Part shown: in pieces, positions 56,979-64,000 of the stretch
How positions within the stretch are numbered: position 1 is the first letter of the stretch
How the letters are laid out: each line of letters starts with the position of its first letter
Origin: Leucobacter exalbidus
GTDB taxonomy: Bacteria; Actinomycetota; Actinomycetes; Actinomycetales; Microbacteriaceae
DNA: 64,000 nt
Direction of reading: 5' to 3'
Assembly: GCF_017834145.1 (NCBI RefSeq)
Contig: NZ_JAFIDA010000001.1
Span: 2,170,001-2,234,000, forward strand
The notes under the pieces: model-generated
Told to the model about the DNA's origin: nothing
The model's input: the letters and a program-made list of their open reading frames with translations, nothing else
The model's database searches: none
Position numbers and translations under genes: made by a program

Positions 56979-57045
56979 CTCCGGAGATCTCACTAACTCC
57001 GGAGGTTGACAGTCAACTTGCTCCGGAACTACTGAAAGCTCCGGA
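56979..57045. repeat. Symmetric array of four CTCCGGA motifs around a palindrome
   Basis: CTCCGGA occurs at 56979, 56997, 57021 and 57039 (start-to-start spacing 18, 24, 18). The perfect palindrome GTTGAC-A-GTCAAC (57005-57017) sits at the centre. The layout is symmetric to within two bases about 57012. No gene overlaps it. It resembles a protein-binding or recombination site. Confidence 0.65.
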
Positions 57046-57141
57046 GTTGGTTCAGGCGGGTGCTAGAGCGCATTAAAGGGCCGTGAGCATTTGCCATCAA
57101 GCCGAACCTAGATTGCCCGGCCGAATCTTACTCGCGCAGCC

Positions 57142-58089
57142 TCACTCGCCAGTTGGCCACGCGAAAGCGCCCGCGAAGTCGAGCAGTGCGCGGCTGCGCG
57201 CGGTGAGTGGCCGGTCGGGCGCCCAGATCGCCTCGACCGTGACTGGCGTCACCGGCGGCGTGATGGTTCGCGCGACGAGCGGTAGGCCCTCGTAACTCAG
57301 CGGGTTCGCGGTGCGTGACACCAGAATGCCGTAGCCGAGGCCTCGCGCCACGAGCGTGCGCACCATCTCGTAGCTGGCCGTGCGGTGCCGAATGCGGGGG
57401 CGCAGCCCGCGCTCGGTGAACACCGCGAGGGTGTGTTCGCCCGAGGGCGGGGCATCGAGCAGAATCAGGTCTTCCTCGATCACGTCCTCGAGGCGCACAC
57501 TTGGGGCCTCGGCGAGCGGGTGCCCCGCCGGCAACACCATGTGCGCGCTCAGGTCAAAGAGTTTGGCCCGGTGCATCTCGCCAGGCACGAGGGTGTCGTA
57601 CACGAACGCGACATCGATTTTGCCGGTGATGAAATCATCGGCCAGTTGATCTTGCGTGGCCTCAACGATTGAGAGACTCACGCCGGGGTGCAGCCGCGCA
57701 AACTCTTGAAACAGTGTCGGCACGATGAGCGGAGCGAGCGTGGGGTAACACCCGATCGTGACGGGCCCCGAGAGCTCAATCTGGCCGCGGCCCATTGCGT
57801 GCGTGAGCTCATCGGCCTCGGTGAGCATACGCCTGGCCACCCCCATCAGCAGTTGACCTGCGGGAGTGAGGGTGAGGCCGTGAGCGCGTCGCCGCACACA
57901 GAGGCGCTCACCCATCGCGGTTTCGAGTTCAGTGATGGCGTCTGACATGGCTGAGGCTGAAACGTGCAGGGCCGCCGCTGCCTCGGCGATCGTGCCGGCA
58001 TCGGCCGCCGCGGTAAAATAGGCCAGCTGCTTAAGCGTAAAGGGTGGCACCGCATGGGGCGCGGGTGTCTGCTGCGTTGAAGACGTCAT
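57142..58089 (-). CDS. LysR family transcriptional regulator
   Basis: This 315-residue LysR regulator has an N-terminal winged helix (about 17-80: TLKQLAYFTAAADAGTIAEA, ALHVSASAMSDAITELE) and a type 2 periplasmic-binding-like effector domain (GPVTIGCYPTLAPLIVPTLF). It is divergent from the P450 fusion gene, the usual arrangement for a LysR regulator and its target. CGAGT-CAT-ACTCG at 58148 may be its binding site. The 13-residue N-terminal extension before the HTH is slightly longer than usual. Confidence 0.88.
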   Translation of the reverse strand: MTSSTQQTPAPHAVPPFTLKQLAYFTAAADAGTIAEAAAALHVSASAMSDAITELETAMGERLCVRRRAHGLTLTPAGQLLMGVARRMLTEADELTHAMGRGQIELSGPVTIGCYPTLAPLIVPTLFQEFARLHPGVSLSIVEATQDQLADDFITGKIDVAFVYDTLVPGEMHRAKLFDLSAHMVLPAGHPLAEAPSVRLEDVIEEDLILLDAPPSGEHTLAVFTERGLRPRIRHRTASYEMVRTLVARGLGYGILVSRTANPLSYEGLPLVARTITPPVTPVTVEAIWAPDRPLTARSRALLDFAGAFAWPTGE

Positions 58090-58147
58090 AACTCCAATCT
58101 AATCGAAGTATCACTCCCAATAAACCCGCTTTTCTTGTGGTGAGATT

Positions 58148-58160
58148 CGAGTCATACTCG
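58148..58160. promoter_or_regulatory. Candidate LysR binding site
   Basis: CGAGT-CAT-ACTCG is a perfect inverted repeat in the divergent region between lysR (start 58089) and the P450 fusion (start 58273). LysR control is inferred. Confidence 0.45.
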
Positions 58161-58272
58161 GGGCATAGGACCGGCTGATGCTGATGCTGAAGCCAAACGA
58201 GAGCCACACCGCGAGCAATCGCACACAAAAACAAACGCAACGCACACCACCGCACAACACAAGGACGTGACC

Positions 58273-61200
58273 ATGGCGAGCAAAGAAGCTCCGGTAGCTG
58301 ACTGGGTAACCATTGCCGATCTGCATCGGGATCCCTTCCCCATCTACGAGCGGCTGCGCGCCGAGGGCGGAGTGCACTGGGTGCCCGCCGTGGGCCGCTA
58401 CCTCGTGACCTCGTACGCCGCGGTGCACGAGACCGAACTCGACCAGCAGATCTTCTCGGCTGACGAGGAGGGCTCACTGCAGATCCGGGCCATGGGACAC
58501 TCGATGCTGCGGCGCGATGACCCCGAGCACTACATCGAGCGGCGCGCGTGGCAGCCCATGTTGCGGCCGAGTGCGGTGAAGCGCATCTGGAAATCGACGT
58601 TCCAGCGCAACGCCGAGCACTACCTCGAAGAGCTCATCAAGAAGGGCTCGGGCGCCGATCTGGTGTGGGATTTCGCAGCACCCTACGCAGCCGAAAGCCT
58701 GCGCGAGATCATCGGCCTACACAACGCGACCCAGCAGGATCTGCAGCGCTGGTCGCAGACCATGATCGATGCGACCGGCAATTACGCCGACGACCCCGAG
58801 GTGTGGGCGCTCGGCAAGCAGTCTTTCGACGAGGTCGATGTCGCGCTCGACGAGATGCTGCAGTGGCATGCGCAGAATCCCAATGATTCGCTGCTCTCGC
58901 ACCTGCTGCAGATCCCCGATTACAAGATGCCGATCGAGAGCATCCGCGCGAACGTCAAGATGACGATCGGCGGCGGGCTCAACGAGCCGCGCGATGCGCT
59001 CGGCGTGGCTGCCTGGGCGCTGCTGCAGAACCCGGATCAGCTCGCCTCCGTCGAATCCGACCCGTCACTGTGGGGCGCCACTTTCGATGAAACCATTCGC
59101 TGGGTCGCCCCGATCGGGCTGTACTCGCGGCAGGTGAAACAGGACACCGTGCTGGCCGGGGTGAAGCTGCCCGCGGGCGCGCGCCTGGGCATCTGCATTC
59201 TGTCGGCGAACCGCGACGAAGACGTGTGGGATGACGCCGCAGACTTCAACATTCACCGCGAGGTGAAGCCGCACCTGGCCTTTGGCAAGGGGGTGCACGT
59301 CTGCCTCGGCGCCTGGGTGGCCCGGTCAGAAATCGCCGACGTCGCACTGCCGCTGCTGTTCTCGTCGCTCGAGGGCCTCGCGCTCATCGACGACCAGCCC
59401 GCCGAGATCGGCGGCTGGGTATTTCGCGGCATGACCAAGCTGCCGGTGACCTGGACGGGGCGCCGCACCGCGGCTCGCGCGCAGACAGGCGCGCAGGGCG
59501 CCGGGGTTGCTGCGGGAGTGGGAAGCAGCGCCGGATCCGGAGCCGCTGCTGCCGGAGAACCGGCCGCAGCCGCTCCGCGCGTGGCCATTGTCGGATCGGG
59601 CCCCGCGGGCAGCTTCACCGCGCAGGCGCTGCGTCGCACGTTCCCGGGGGCGCCGATCGAGGTCTTCGACGAGATGCCCACTCCGTATGGGCTGGTGCGT
59701 TACGGCGTGGCCGCCGATCACCAGGGCACGAAGGCCGTGGCCCGGCAATTCGACCGCCTCTTCACCGAAGAGGGCGTGGTGTTTCGCGGCAACAGCAAGC
59801 TCGGGGTGGATTTCTCGCTCGATGAGCTGCGGCGCAACTACGACGCCGTCGTGCTCGCGACCGGGGTGCACGGTGATGCGCAACTCAGCGTGCCCGGGGC
59901 GCAGCTCGCGGGCGTGCGCGGAGCCGGGGCGGTCACCCGTTATCTGAACGGCCACCCCGACGAGGCCGCGCCTGAGCCCCTGGGCAGTGACGTGTTGGTC
60001 GTCGGCCACGGCAACGTGGCGATGGACGTGGTGCGGCTGTTGGTGCGCGACGCCGACGGGCTACGCGGCTCAGACCTCGACGACGATGCTCATGGCAGGT
60101 TCGTTGGCGCCGTACGCACGGTGCGGGTCGTGGGGCGTAGCGCGCCGCACGAGGCCAAGTTCGACCCCGTGATGGTGCGCGAACTCGCAGGTCTCCGCGG
60201 CGTTGAGCACGTGGTGCACGGCGCGGGGGAGCTTGCCGCCGACGGCCGAGACGCCCGCGTTGATGCGGTGCGGGCGCTCATCGACGCCGGGGCAGCGGCC
60301 GCGCAGCTCGCAGCCTTAGGCACCCCGCCGCGGGTGCGCGTGGAATGGTGGTTCGGGGTGAGCCCGCAGGCGTTCACCGGGGCAGAGCGCGTCGAAGCCG
60401 CAGTGCTGTCGAGCGCCGCGGGCGACATCACGCTCCCCGCCACCGATGTGATCACCGCGGTCGGTTTCACCGCCGACGCTGGCTCCCCGGTCGCGCCCGG
60501 CGCGCACCCCGATGGGCGCATCGAACCGGGGCTCTACGTTGCCGGATGGCTGCGGCGCGGCCCGCGCGGCACGATCCCCGATCAGCGGGCCGACGCACGC
60601 GACCTTGCCCGCTTGATCGCGGCCGACGTGCAAGCGGGCACAGGCGTTGCGGGAACAAAGCCAGCGGCGGGCGCGCAGGGACTCGTGCCCCTCGAGGGAA
60701 CTGTTGACTTTGACGGCTGGCGCCGCATCGATCAGCTCGAACGCGCGGCGGCAGCGCCGAATCGTGAGAGGTCGAAGCTTCTCACCCGTGAGGCCCAGTT
60801 GGCGGCCGCGACCGACCTGAGCATTGCGCTGCCGGTGCTGGCTGCGGGTGGGGCCGAATCCATCGGCGCCGGCGTGCCCACCACCATCCTGTTTGGCACC
60901 GAATCGGGCGGGGCCGAACTCGTCGCCGACGAGCTCAGCCGCATGTTTGGGGAGGACGCTGACGTCGAGGTGCAAGATCTCGCCGACACGACGGTGACCG
61001 AACTCGATGTATCGCGCATGCACCTGGTGGTCTGCTCGACCTACGGTGACGGTGAGGTGCCGACCTCGGTGATTCCTTTCTATGAGGCCCTTGAAACCAT
61101 GCGCCCCGAGCTTGCCGGGGTGCGGTATGCGATGTTTGGGATGGGTGATCGCAGCTACGACCGCACCTACTCGCGCGGCAGCGAGCTCGTCGACGAAGCC

Positions 61201-61338
61201 CTGCAGGGGTGCGGGGCGGTGCGCGTGGGCGAATACGGGCGACACGACGCTGGCGGGTCGATTGCGGCGGCCGATGCCGCCCGCGACTGGGCTGCCGGGG
61301 TATTTGCTGAGGTGCTCGCCTCAGCGGCCAGCTTGTAG
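58273..61338 (+). CDS. Self-sufficient P450: P450 / adrenodoxin-reductase-type / flavodoxin fusion
   Basis: This 1021-residue three-domain protein starts with a P450 (1 to about 396) with heme ligand Cys344 in AFGKGVHVCLGAWVAR. The I-helix at about 233-241 reads GGGLNEPRD, with Glu-Pro where most P450s have an acid-Thr pair, as in GcoA/CYP255. An Ala/Gly/Gln linker (about 397-435) leads to an FprA/adrenodoxin-type reductase (436 to about 840): VAIVGSGPAGSFTAQAL, TPYGLVRYGVAADHQGTKAV, GHGNVAMDVVR, AGWLRRGPRGTIPDQRADA. A flavodoxin (about 868-1021) follows: TILFGTESGGAEL, STYGDGEVP, GMGDRSYDRTYS. Electrons would pass NAD(P)H to FAD, FMN and heme in one chain. The ATG at 58273 has AAGGA 7 bp upstream. 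Substrate unknown. Confidence 0.9.
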   Translation: MASKEAPVADWVTIADLHRDPFPIYERLRAEGGVHWVPAVGRYLVTSYAAVHETELDQQIFSADEEGSLQIRAMGHSMLRRDDPEHYIERRAWQPMLRPSAVKRIWKSTFQRNAEHYLEELIKKGSGADLVWDFAAPYAAESLREIIGLHNATQQDLQRWSQTMIDATGNYADDPEVWALGKQSFDEVDVALDEMLQWHAQNPNDSLLSHLLQIPDYKMPIESIRANVKMTIGGGLNEPRDALGVAAWALLQNPDQLASVESDPSLWGATFDETIRWVAPIGLYSRQVKQDTVLAGVKLPAGARLGICILSANRDEDVWDDAADFNIHREVKPHLAFGKGVHVCLGAWVARSEIADVALPLLFSSLEGLALIDDQPAEIGGWVFRGMTKLPVTWTGRRTAARAQTGAQGAGVAAGVGSSAGSGAAAAGEPAAAAPRVAIVGSGPAGSFTAQALRRTFPGAPIEVFDEMPTPYGLVRYGVAADHQGTKAVARQFDRLFTEEGVVFRGNSKLGVDFSLDELRRNYDAVVLATGVHGDAQLSVPGAQLAGVRGAGAVTRYLNGHPDEAAPEPLGSDVLVVGHGNVAMDVVRLLVRDADGLRGSDLDDDAHGRFVGAVRTVRVVGRSAPHEAKFDPVMVRELAGLRGVEHVVHGAGELAADGRDARVDAVRALIDAGAAAAQLAALGTPPRVRVEWWFGVSPQAFTGAERVEAAVLSSAAGDITLPATDVITAVGFTADAGSPVAPGAHPDGRIEPGLYVAGWLRRGPRGTIPDQRADARDLARLIAADVQAGTGVAGTKPAAGAQGLVPLEGTVDFDGWRRIDQLERAAAAPNRERSKLLTREAQLAAATDLSIALPVLAAGGAESIGAGVPTTILFGTESGGAELVADELSRMFGEDADVEVQDLADTTVTELDVSRMHLVVCSTYGDGEVPTSVIPFYEALETMRPELAGVRYAMFGMGDRSYDRTYSRGSELVDEALQGCGAVRVGEYGRHDAGGSIAAADAARDWAAGVFAEVLASAASL

Positions 61339-61378
61339 CAGTGCGAAATCCGTTGAACCCACCAAAATGAACACCGTT

Positions 61379-61407
61379 CTCGGCGGTGCGCTTTGCGCAC
61401 CGCCGAG
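61379..61407 (+). terminator. Terminator hairpin of the P450 fusion gene
   Basis: CTCGGCGGTGCGC (61379-61391) pairs perfectly with GCGCACCGCCGAG (61395-61407) over a TTT loop, 40 bp after the stop. Confidence 0.8.
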
Positions 61408-61534
61408 CATTTCATTAGTCAGTCGATCTTGCACAGCCCGCCCCCTTGGCACTGTGCAGTATCGCGTAGCCGACTGCCCGGGGTGCCCCGTAGCCTGTGC
61501 AAGTCACCCGCACTGACGCGACGAAGGGGCAGCT

Positions 61535-63070
61535 ATGCGAGCGAACTACAATAAACCTATTTCTCCAGCAACATCGGTAGCCCAGGTCATCACTGACTCT
61601 GACCCGAACGCACCTAAGAAGTTGCGTTCACGACACATCACGATGATCACGCTCGGCGGCATTATCGGCGCCAGTCTGTTCGTAGGCTCCGGCAACGTGA
61701 TCCGCAACGTGGGCCCCGCCGCCCTGGTCTCCTACCTCATCGGCGGCCTCCTGGTCTTCCTCGCGATGCGCATGCTCGGCGAGATGGCCGCGGCACGCCC
61801 CTCAACGGGCTCCTTCATGGAGTACGCCCGCGTCGGCCTCGGCGACTGGGCCGCCTACTTCGTGGGCTGGCTCTACTGGTACTTCTGGGTCGGCGTGATC
61901 GCGTTCGAAGCCGTGGTGAGCGGTGCGATTCTGCACGGCTGGATGCCCGGCATCCCTGAATGGGTGTTCTCGATCGCAATGATGCTGATCTTCACGGGCA
62001 CCAACATCATCTCGGTGCGCTCGTTCGGTGAGGTGGAGTTCTGGCTCGCCAGCATCAAGGTCGTCGCCATCATCGTGTTCCTCGGCGTGGGCGTGCTCTT
62101 CGCCCTCGGCTTCTGGCCCGGCGGCTCATTTTCGCTGCCGAACCTGTGGGAGCATGGCGGGTTCGCCCCCAAGGGCGTCTGGCCCATCATCGCCGGCGTC
62201 GCCGTCGTGATCTTCTCGTACTTCGGCACCGAGATCGCCGTGATGGCCGCCTCAGAGTCTGAAGACCCGGCCAAGGGCGTTCGCCAGGCCACCACCACGG
62301 TCATCTGGCGCATCCTGCTGTTCTTCGTGGGCGCTGTTGCACTGATCGTCATCATCGTGCCCTGGAACGAACTGCCCGACCCCCAGGTGATGGGCCCGTT
62401 CGTCTACCTGTTCACCCTTTACGGCATCCCCGCCGCCGGCCTCATCATGACCGCGGTCACTCTGACCGCGGTGTGCTCGGTGCTGAACTCGGGTCTCTAC
62501 TCGGCCGCCCGCATGTTCGCGGCGCTGGCTGATCAGGGCTACGCCCCCGGCATCATCGCCAAGCGCTCACGCAACGGTGTGCCGATCGCGGCTGTGCTCG
62601 CGTCGACGCTCGGTGGCTACGCGGCCGTGATCGTGAACTTCGCGGCCCCAGAGTCGGGCATCTTCGACTTCATCATGAACTCGGCCGGCCTCGTTGCGCT
62701 GTTCGTGTACGCGTTCATCGCCCTCACCCAGATTCGCCTGCGTCAGCGCATGACGCCCGACGAGGTGAAGGGCTTGAAGCTCAAGATGTGGCTGCACCCG
62801 TGGCTCGGCATCCTCGTGATCGCGGCGGTGGCAGCCATTGTGGTCATCATGGTTGTGAGCGGCGAGGGCACCCGCACGCAGGTGTGGACGAGCCTCGTCT
62901 CGGTCGCCGTGCTTGCCGTGTTCTGGCCCGCCGTGCGCAAGCGCCTGGCGAAGGTGCGGGCGCAGCGCGCAACCGTCGAGCTTTCGGCAGACGAGCGCGC
63001 TCCCAAGCGCCTCGACGCAGATGCCGCCGGATCAGACGAAGTGCCCGCGGGCACCGGATCCGACCGCTAA
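61535..63070 (+). CDS. Amino-acid permease (APC superfamily, AAT family)
   Basis: This 511-residue permease has twelve predicted helices. The family N-terminal motif is clear: LRSRHITMITLGGIIGASLF followed by VGSGNVIRNVGPAALVSYL, and YFGTEIAVMAASESEDPAKG near the middle is the conserved loop of GabP/AroP-type proton symporters. The C-terminal tail of about 45 residues is charged. Aromatic or gamma-aminobutyrate-type amino acids are possible substrates; sequence does not decide. It follows the P450 fusion with its own leader (196 bp) and terminates in paired hairpins. Confidence 0.9.
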   Translation: MRANYNKPISPATSVAQVITDSDPNAPKKLRSRHITMITLGGIIGASLFVGSGNVIRNVGPAALVSYLIGGLLVFLAMRMLGEMAAARPSTGSFMEYARVGLGDWAAYFVGWLYWYFWVGVIAFEAVVSGAILHGWMPGIPEWVFSIAMMLIFTGTNIISVRSFGEVEFWLASIKVVAIIVFLGVGVLFALGFWPGGSFSLPNLWEHGGFAPKGVWPIIAGVAVVIFSYFGTEIAVMAASESEDPAKGVRQATTTVIWRILLFFVGAVALIVIIVPWNELPDPQVMGPFVYLFTLYGIPAAGLIMTAVTLTAVCSVLNSGLYSAARMFAALADQGYAPGIIAKRSRNGVPIAAVLASTLGGYAAVIVNFAAPESGIFDFIMNSAGLVALFVYAFIALTQIRLRQRMTPDEVKGLKLKMWLHPWLGILVIAAVAAIVVIMVVSGEGTRTQVWTSLVSVAVLAVFWPAVRKRLAKVRAQRATVELSADERAPKRLDADAAGSDEVPAGTGSDR

Positions 63071-63077
63071 CGCAGCA

Positions 63078-63106
63078 GCCCGCCCCGGGATTGATCCGGG
63101 GCGGGC
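63078..63106. terminator. Hairpin 1 between permease and IclR gene
   Basis: GCCCGCCCCGG (63078-63088) pairs perfectly with CCGGGGCGGGC (63096-63106), 7 bp after the permease stop. Confidence 0.7.
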
Positions 63107-63117
63107 ACGCAATCTCT

Positions 63118-63154
63118 CACAGGGAGCGAAGCCATCCAGGCTTCGCTCCCTGTG
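63118..63154. terminator. Hairpin 2 between permease and IclR gene
   Basis: CACAGGGAGCGAAGCC (63118-63133) pairs perfectly with GGCTTCGCTCCCTGTG (63139-63154) over five bases. Bases 63155-63313 hold no gene. Confidence 0.7.
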
Positions 63155-63313
63155 TGCGTTGCGGCGCGAAAACGAGGCGCACGAACGGCGCGATCTCGCG
63201 CGGGGAACGGGCACGACGGCCCATGATCCGGACCAAACAGCGCCGCAGCGCGTATCGCCGCCAGCAACGCCTCAGCAGCGTGGGCCCACGAGCAGGCACG
63301 CCCAGAAACGCAG

Positions 63314-63353
63314 CAGGGGGCGGGCCAGAGCGATTGCTCCGGCCCGCCCCCTG
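63314..63353 (-). terminator. Hairpin 3, downstream of the partial IclR gene
   Basis: CAGGGGGCGGGCC (63314-63326) pairs with GGCCCGCCCCCTG (63341-63353), 15 bp past the stop of the minus-strand IclR gene. Confidence 0.7.
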
Positions 63354-63368
63354 GGGTGCGTTAGCGCC

Positions 63369-64000
63369 TTAGATGCGGGCTCCGAGGAGCCGCGAGATCT
63401 CGTTGGCCGCAGCGACCGCCTGCGGTGCGAGCCGCTCGATGGAGGTGCCGGGGTGCTCGAGCAGAATCGACGAGACCGACATTCCGTAGGCAGCCTCTCC
63501 CCGGTGATTGAAGATCGGCGCCGAGACGCACACGGTGCCGATCTCGTTCTCGCCGAGATCGAGCGCATAGCCGCGCGAGTTCACGCGGGCCAGCTCTTCC
63601 AAGAGCAGCTCAACATCGGTGTATGTGGCATCGGTGCGAGCGGGCAGCCCGGTGCGCTCGGCGTATGCGCGCACGAATTCTTCCTCGCGGTAGGCCATCG
63701 TGGCCTTGCCCATGCCGGTCGAATGCATCGGAATCGCCAGCCCCACGCGCGAACGCATGCGGTACGGCTTCGATGAATCGGTGCGAATGAGATAGACCAT
63801 CTCATCGCCGGTGACCGCACCAACGTGCACGGTGCAGTCAACATCGGCGACCAGCCGGTCGACGATGGGCTGCGCGAGGGCCGCAATATCGAGCTTGGAC
63901 AGTGCACGGCCAGCGAGCGTCATGAAGCGACGACCCGCGTGGTACCCGTCGGTGGCATCTCCGGTGATGAACTCTGACTCGACGAGAAAGGCAAGGAGGC
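63369..64000 (-). CDS. IclR family transcriptional regulator, partial (N-terminus beyond window)
   Basis: The frame is open to the window edge. It reads DGYHAGRRFMTLAGRALSK, then the effector domain with VDCTVHVGAVTGDEMVYLIR, MHSTGMGKATMAYREEEFV and SAPIFNHRGEAAYGMSVSSI, ending at the C-terminus at 63369. An ATG at 63923 is internal, since IclR-type sequence continues upstream of it. The DNA-binding winged helix lies outside the window. It may regulate the convergent permease or genes to the right. Confidence 0.85.
   Translation of the reverse strand, partial: LLAFLVESEFITGDATDGYHAGRRFMTLAGRALSKLDIAALAQPIVDRLVADVDCTVHVGAVTGDEMVYLIRTDSSKPYRMRSRVGLAIPMHSTGMGKATMAYREEEFVRAYAERTGLPARTDATYTDVELLLEELARVNSRGYALDLGENEIGTVCVSAPIFNHRGEAAYGMSVSSILLEHPGTSIERLAPQAVAAANEISRLLGARI

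Larger units (their letters stand above)
56189..57141. other. Gene-free debris region right of the sulfur operon
   Basis: About 950 bases hold no convincing gene; the longest frames are short and without family features. The region contains a hairpin (56289-56313), the right 60-bp direct repeat, a perfect 16-bp palindrome CGTTGAAATTTCAACG (56669-56684), two copies of a 29-bp repeat and a symmetric TCCGGA array. GC content is lower than in flanking genes. Probably remnants of the island end and older mobile elements. Confidence 0.6.

Overview
High-GC actinobacterial chromosome, most likely Microbacteriaceae and plausibly Leucobacter or a close relative. This placement is an inference. It rests on the codon bias, a monomeric-type isocitrate dehydrogenase, a SigK/RskA system with a fasciclin lipoprotein and DipZ, an LAxTG (class E type) sortase substrate, LytR-CpsA-Psr proteins and the operon style (ATGA overlaps, GTG/TTG starts).

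Layout. 1-1422 is the right end of an integrated element: a partial hypothetical gene, a tyrosine integrase and a small Cys/His protein, abutting a tRNA-Thr 3' end that marks the attachment site. 1667-5151 carries cell-envelope genes (acyltransferase-3, lipoprotein polysaccharide deacetylase, membrane-anchored protein). 5165-10489 is an ABC uptake locus with an acyl-CoA-dehydrogenase-like flavoprotein, a TetR regulator and a DUF4242-like protein. Two matching CAGAC-N2-GTCTG operators suggest one regulon. 10495-14735 is damaged DNA: an HhH remnant, IS copy 1, a LuxR/MalT-like ATPase fragment and a 5'-truncated monomeric icd fused head-to-head to that fragment. 14778-18840 holds MarR, DoxX, a DUF1295 protein and an acyl-CoA ligase. 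19137-23161 is a SigK stress locus: divergent fasciclin lipoprotein and dipZ with matching SigK-like promoters, then sigK and rskA. 23216-28308 holds a photolyase, a TIGR01777 epimerase, a trimethylamine-monooxygenase-like FMO and an orphan PoNi-type immunity gene. 28532-31954 is the lower beta-ketoadipate pathway (pcaIJ, pcaF) with an IclR regulator. A decayed IS21 istB and an apparently identical IS copy 2 follow.

33444-45781 is mainly housekeeping: an ABC exporter, ribH-ribBA-ribE-ribD under an FMN riboswitch, DUF1345, a rhomboid-like/DUF2156 membrane protein, trpS and two xth genes. 45961-49207 holds an LAxTG-anchored surface protein and an LCP protein. A tRNA-Ser(GCT) at 49345 is followed by a large serine recombinase and a CstR-type persulfide-responsive sulfur operon (two small Cys proteins, thioredoxin, persulfide dioxygenase-rhodanese, two rhodaneses, TauE exporter, DUF4395). 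It reads as a mobile sulfane-sulfur detoxification island bounded by 60-bp imperfect repeats and a gene-free debris region with an unusual symmetric palindrome array. 57142-61338 is a LysR regulator divergent from a 1021-residue P450/adrenodoxin-reductase-type/flavodoxin triple fusion, the most unusual protein here. The window ends with an amino-acid permease and a partial IclR regulator.
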